Assembly (NCBI GenBank): GCA_018968995.1
Contig: JAGWZD010000119.1
Coordinates: forward strand, 1-6,488
Source: Bdellovibrionales bacterium
Lineage (GTDB): Bacteria > Bdellovibrionota > UBA1018
DNA: 6,488 bases
Reading direction: 5' to 3'
Shown here one piece after another: positions 5,622-6,488 of the stretch (positions within the stretch are counted from its first letter, which is position 1; every line of letters starts with the position of its first letter). The position numbers and the translations under genes were made by a program. Under the pieces are notes generated by a model. That model saw only the letters and a list, made by a program, of their open reading frames with translations. It searched no databases and was not told the DNA's origin.

Positions 5622-6488
5622 ATGGTTTTTTTGCAGTCCCTCACCAAGTCAGACCTCGCCGAGCACTTGTTCCCGATTAGCTTACAGTTGCTCGAGCGAA
5701 AGATCAGGCGCGACGCCGAGCGTACTTCAGAGCTGCAGGCCTCTCTTGAGGCTAAGGCGCGCTCGCAGGCCAAGTATCGGGCCAAGCAAATCTATCATTG
5801 GGTCTATCAGCGTTACGTGACGGATTGGGACCAGATGTCCGACCTTTCGAAGGACTTAAGGGAGTGGGCCAAGTCGCACCTTCCTATTTTTCGGTTATCG
5901 GAGCGAATTGCGAGTCAGGCTTCTGATGGGACCTATAAGTTTCTTTGGGAGCTCACCGATAAAAAAACCATCGAGAGTGTGATTATTCCGGCGGCACTTC
6001 AGGAAAAAGAATCTGAAGAAGACGTGAAAGAATCGCTTATGGAGAGCAATAAGCGTTTTTCAGGTCGTGAAATTGCCGAAAAAAAGGAGTTTTTAGATCT
6101 TAAAAGCGACCACTGGTCGAGGCTCACGGCATGTATCTCGAGCCAGGTGGGCTGTGCCATGGGGTGCAAATTCTGTCTGACGGGTATTCAAGGTTTAGAT
6201 CGTCATCTTGGGGTACACGAAATCGTGACTCAGGTTCATGAGTTACGTATGAGAGCTCCGATCACCAATATTGTGTTTATGGGGATGGGAGAACCCCTTC
6301 ATAATTTAGATAACGTTTCAAAGGCCTGCCAGATTCTTTTAGATGAAGATGGTCTAAATTTTTCGAAGCGTAAAGTGACGGTCTCTACGAGCGGCATCGT
6401 CCCTGCGATTGAAGAATTAGGGAAGCGAGTGGACGTGTCTCTTGCGATTTCACTCAATGGCTCTAACGATGAGCAGCGTTCCCTGGTG
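5622..6488 (+). CDS. rlmN: Dual-specificity 23S rRNA/tRNA adenine-C2 methyltransferase RlmN, partial (3' end outside window)
   Basis: 289 codons run from the ATG at 5622 to the window edge. RlmN is a radical-SAM enzyme that methylates C2 of A2503 in 23S rRNA and of A37 in some tRNAs. Visible marks in order are KYRAKQIYHWVY (51-62, the N-terminal accessory domain), TIESVIIP with Glu118 matching the conserved E105 of the E. coli enzyme, the [4Fe-4S] motif C178-AMG-C182-KF-C185, TNIVFMGMGEPL (215-226, SAM-binding GEP motif), RKVTVSTSGIVP (250-261) and SLAISLNGSNDEQR (273-286). The methyl-carrying cysteine near the C-terminus lies beyond the window. Between Glu118 and Cys178 there are 60 residues against 20 in E. 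coli, so about 40 extra, highly charged residues (roughly 125-167) are inserted. The long N-terminus before RAKQ is slightly above usual. The gene starts 87 nt after the upstream gene and may have its own promoter. Cfr is less likely given the housekeeping-type motifs. Confidence 0.94.
   Translation, partial: MVFLQSLTKSDLAEHLFPISLQLLERKIRRDAERTSELQASLEAKARSQAKYRAKQIYHWVYQRYVTDWDQMSDLSKDLREWAKSHLPIFRLSERIASQASDGTYKFLWELTDKKTIESVIIPAALQEKESEEDVKESLMESNKRFSGREIAEKKEFLDLKSDHWSRLTACISSQVGCAMGCKFCLTGIQGLDRHLGVHEIVTQVHELRMRAPITNIVFMGMGEPLHNLDNVSKACQILLDEDGLNFSKRKVTVSTSGIVPAIEELGKRVDVSLAISLNGSNDEQRSLV

Noticed and set aside
5372..5785. 137-codon minus-strand open frame spanning the end of the hypothetical gene, the gap and the rlmN start
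   Set aside because: It is antisense to rlmN coding sequence with clear family motifs, and its composition is Arg/Ser-rich as expected for a shadow frame.

Overview
The window looks like ordinary chromosomal DNA from a Gram-negative bacterium, with tightly packed genes and about 50% GC. The gene mix is a short-type phosphoglucose isomerase start, two acyl-CoA dehydrogenases, a large glycosidase-like protein and RlmN. This would fit a lineage such as Bdellovibrionota or another former deltaproteobacterium, but that placement is inference from protein flavour and composition only. I see no mobile element, CRISPR array, tRNA, rRNA or long repeat.

Left half (1-2677, minus strand): three genes read leftwards as one apparent operon. 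First is an isovaleryl-CoA-dehydrogenase-type flavoprotein, then a short-chain/butyryl-type acyl-CoA dehydrogenase, then the start of pgi, which runs off the left edge. The junctions are very tight: the first pair is coupled through a stop codon embedded in the next gene's Shine-Dalgarno, and 16 nt separate the second pair. The two dehydrogenases place their catalytic glutamate in the two alternative positions known for the family, so both look active with different acyl-CoA preferences. They would feed electrons from leucine/fatty-acid breakdown to ETF, while Pgi connects glycolysis and gluconeogenesis.

Right half (about 2704-5534, plus strand): a divergent two-gene unit. The first gene encodes a ~670-residue protein laid out like a GH42/GH35 beta-galactosidase (TIM barrel, Rossmann-like middle domain, C-terminal beta-sandwich) but apparently without the catalytic glutamates. 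The second overlaps it by 10 nt and encodes a tryptophan-rich 274-residue protein that I do not recognise. This pair is the best candidate in the window for something undescribed.

Right edge (5622-6488, plus strand): the N-terminal three quarters of rlmN, the radical-SAM 23S rRNA/tRNA adenine-C2 methyltransferase. It has intact CxxxCxxC and an unusual charged insertion of about 40 residues. The 87-nt gap before it ends in a small hairpin that contains the likely ribosome binding site.
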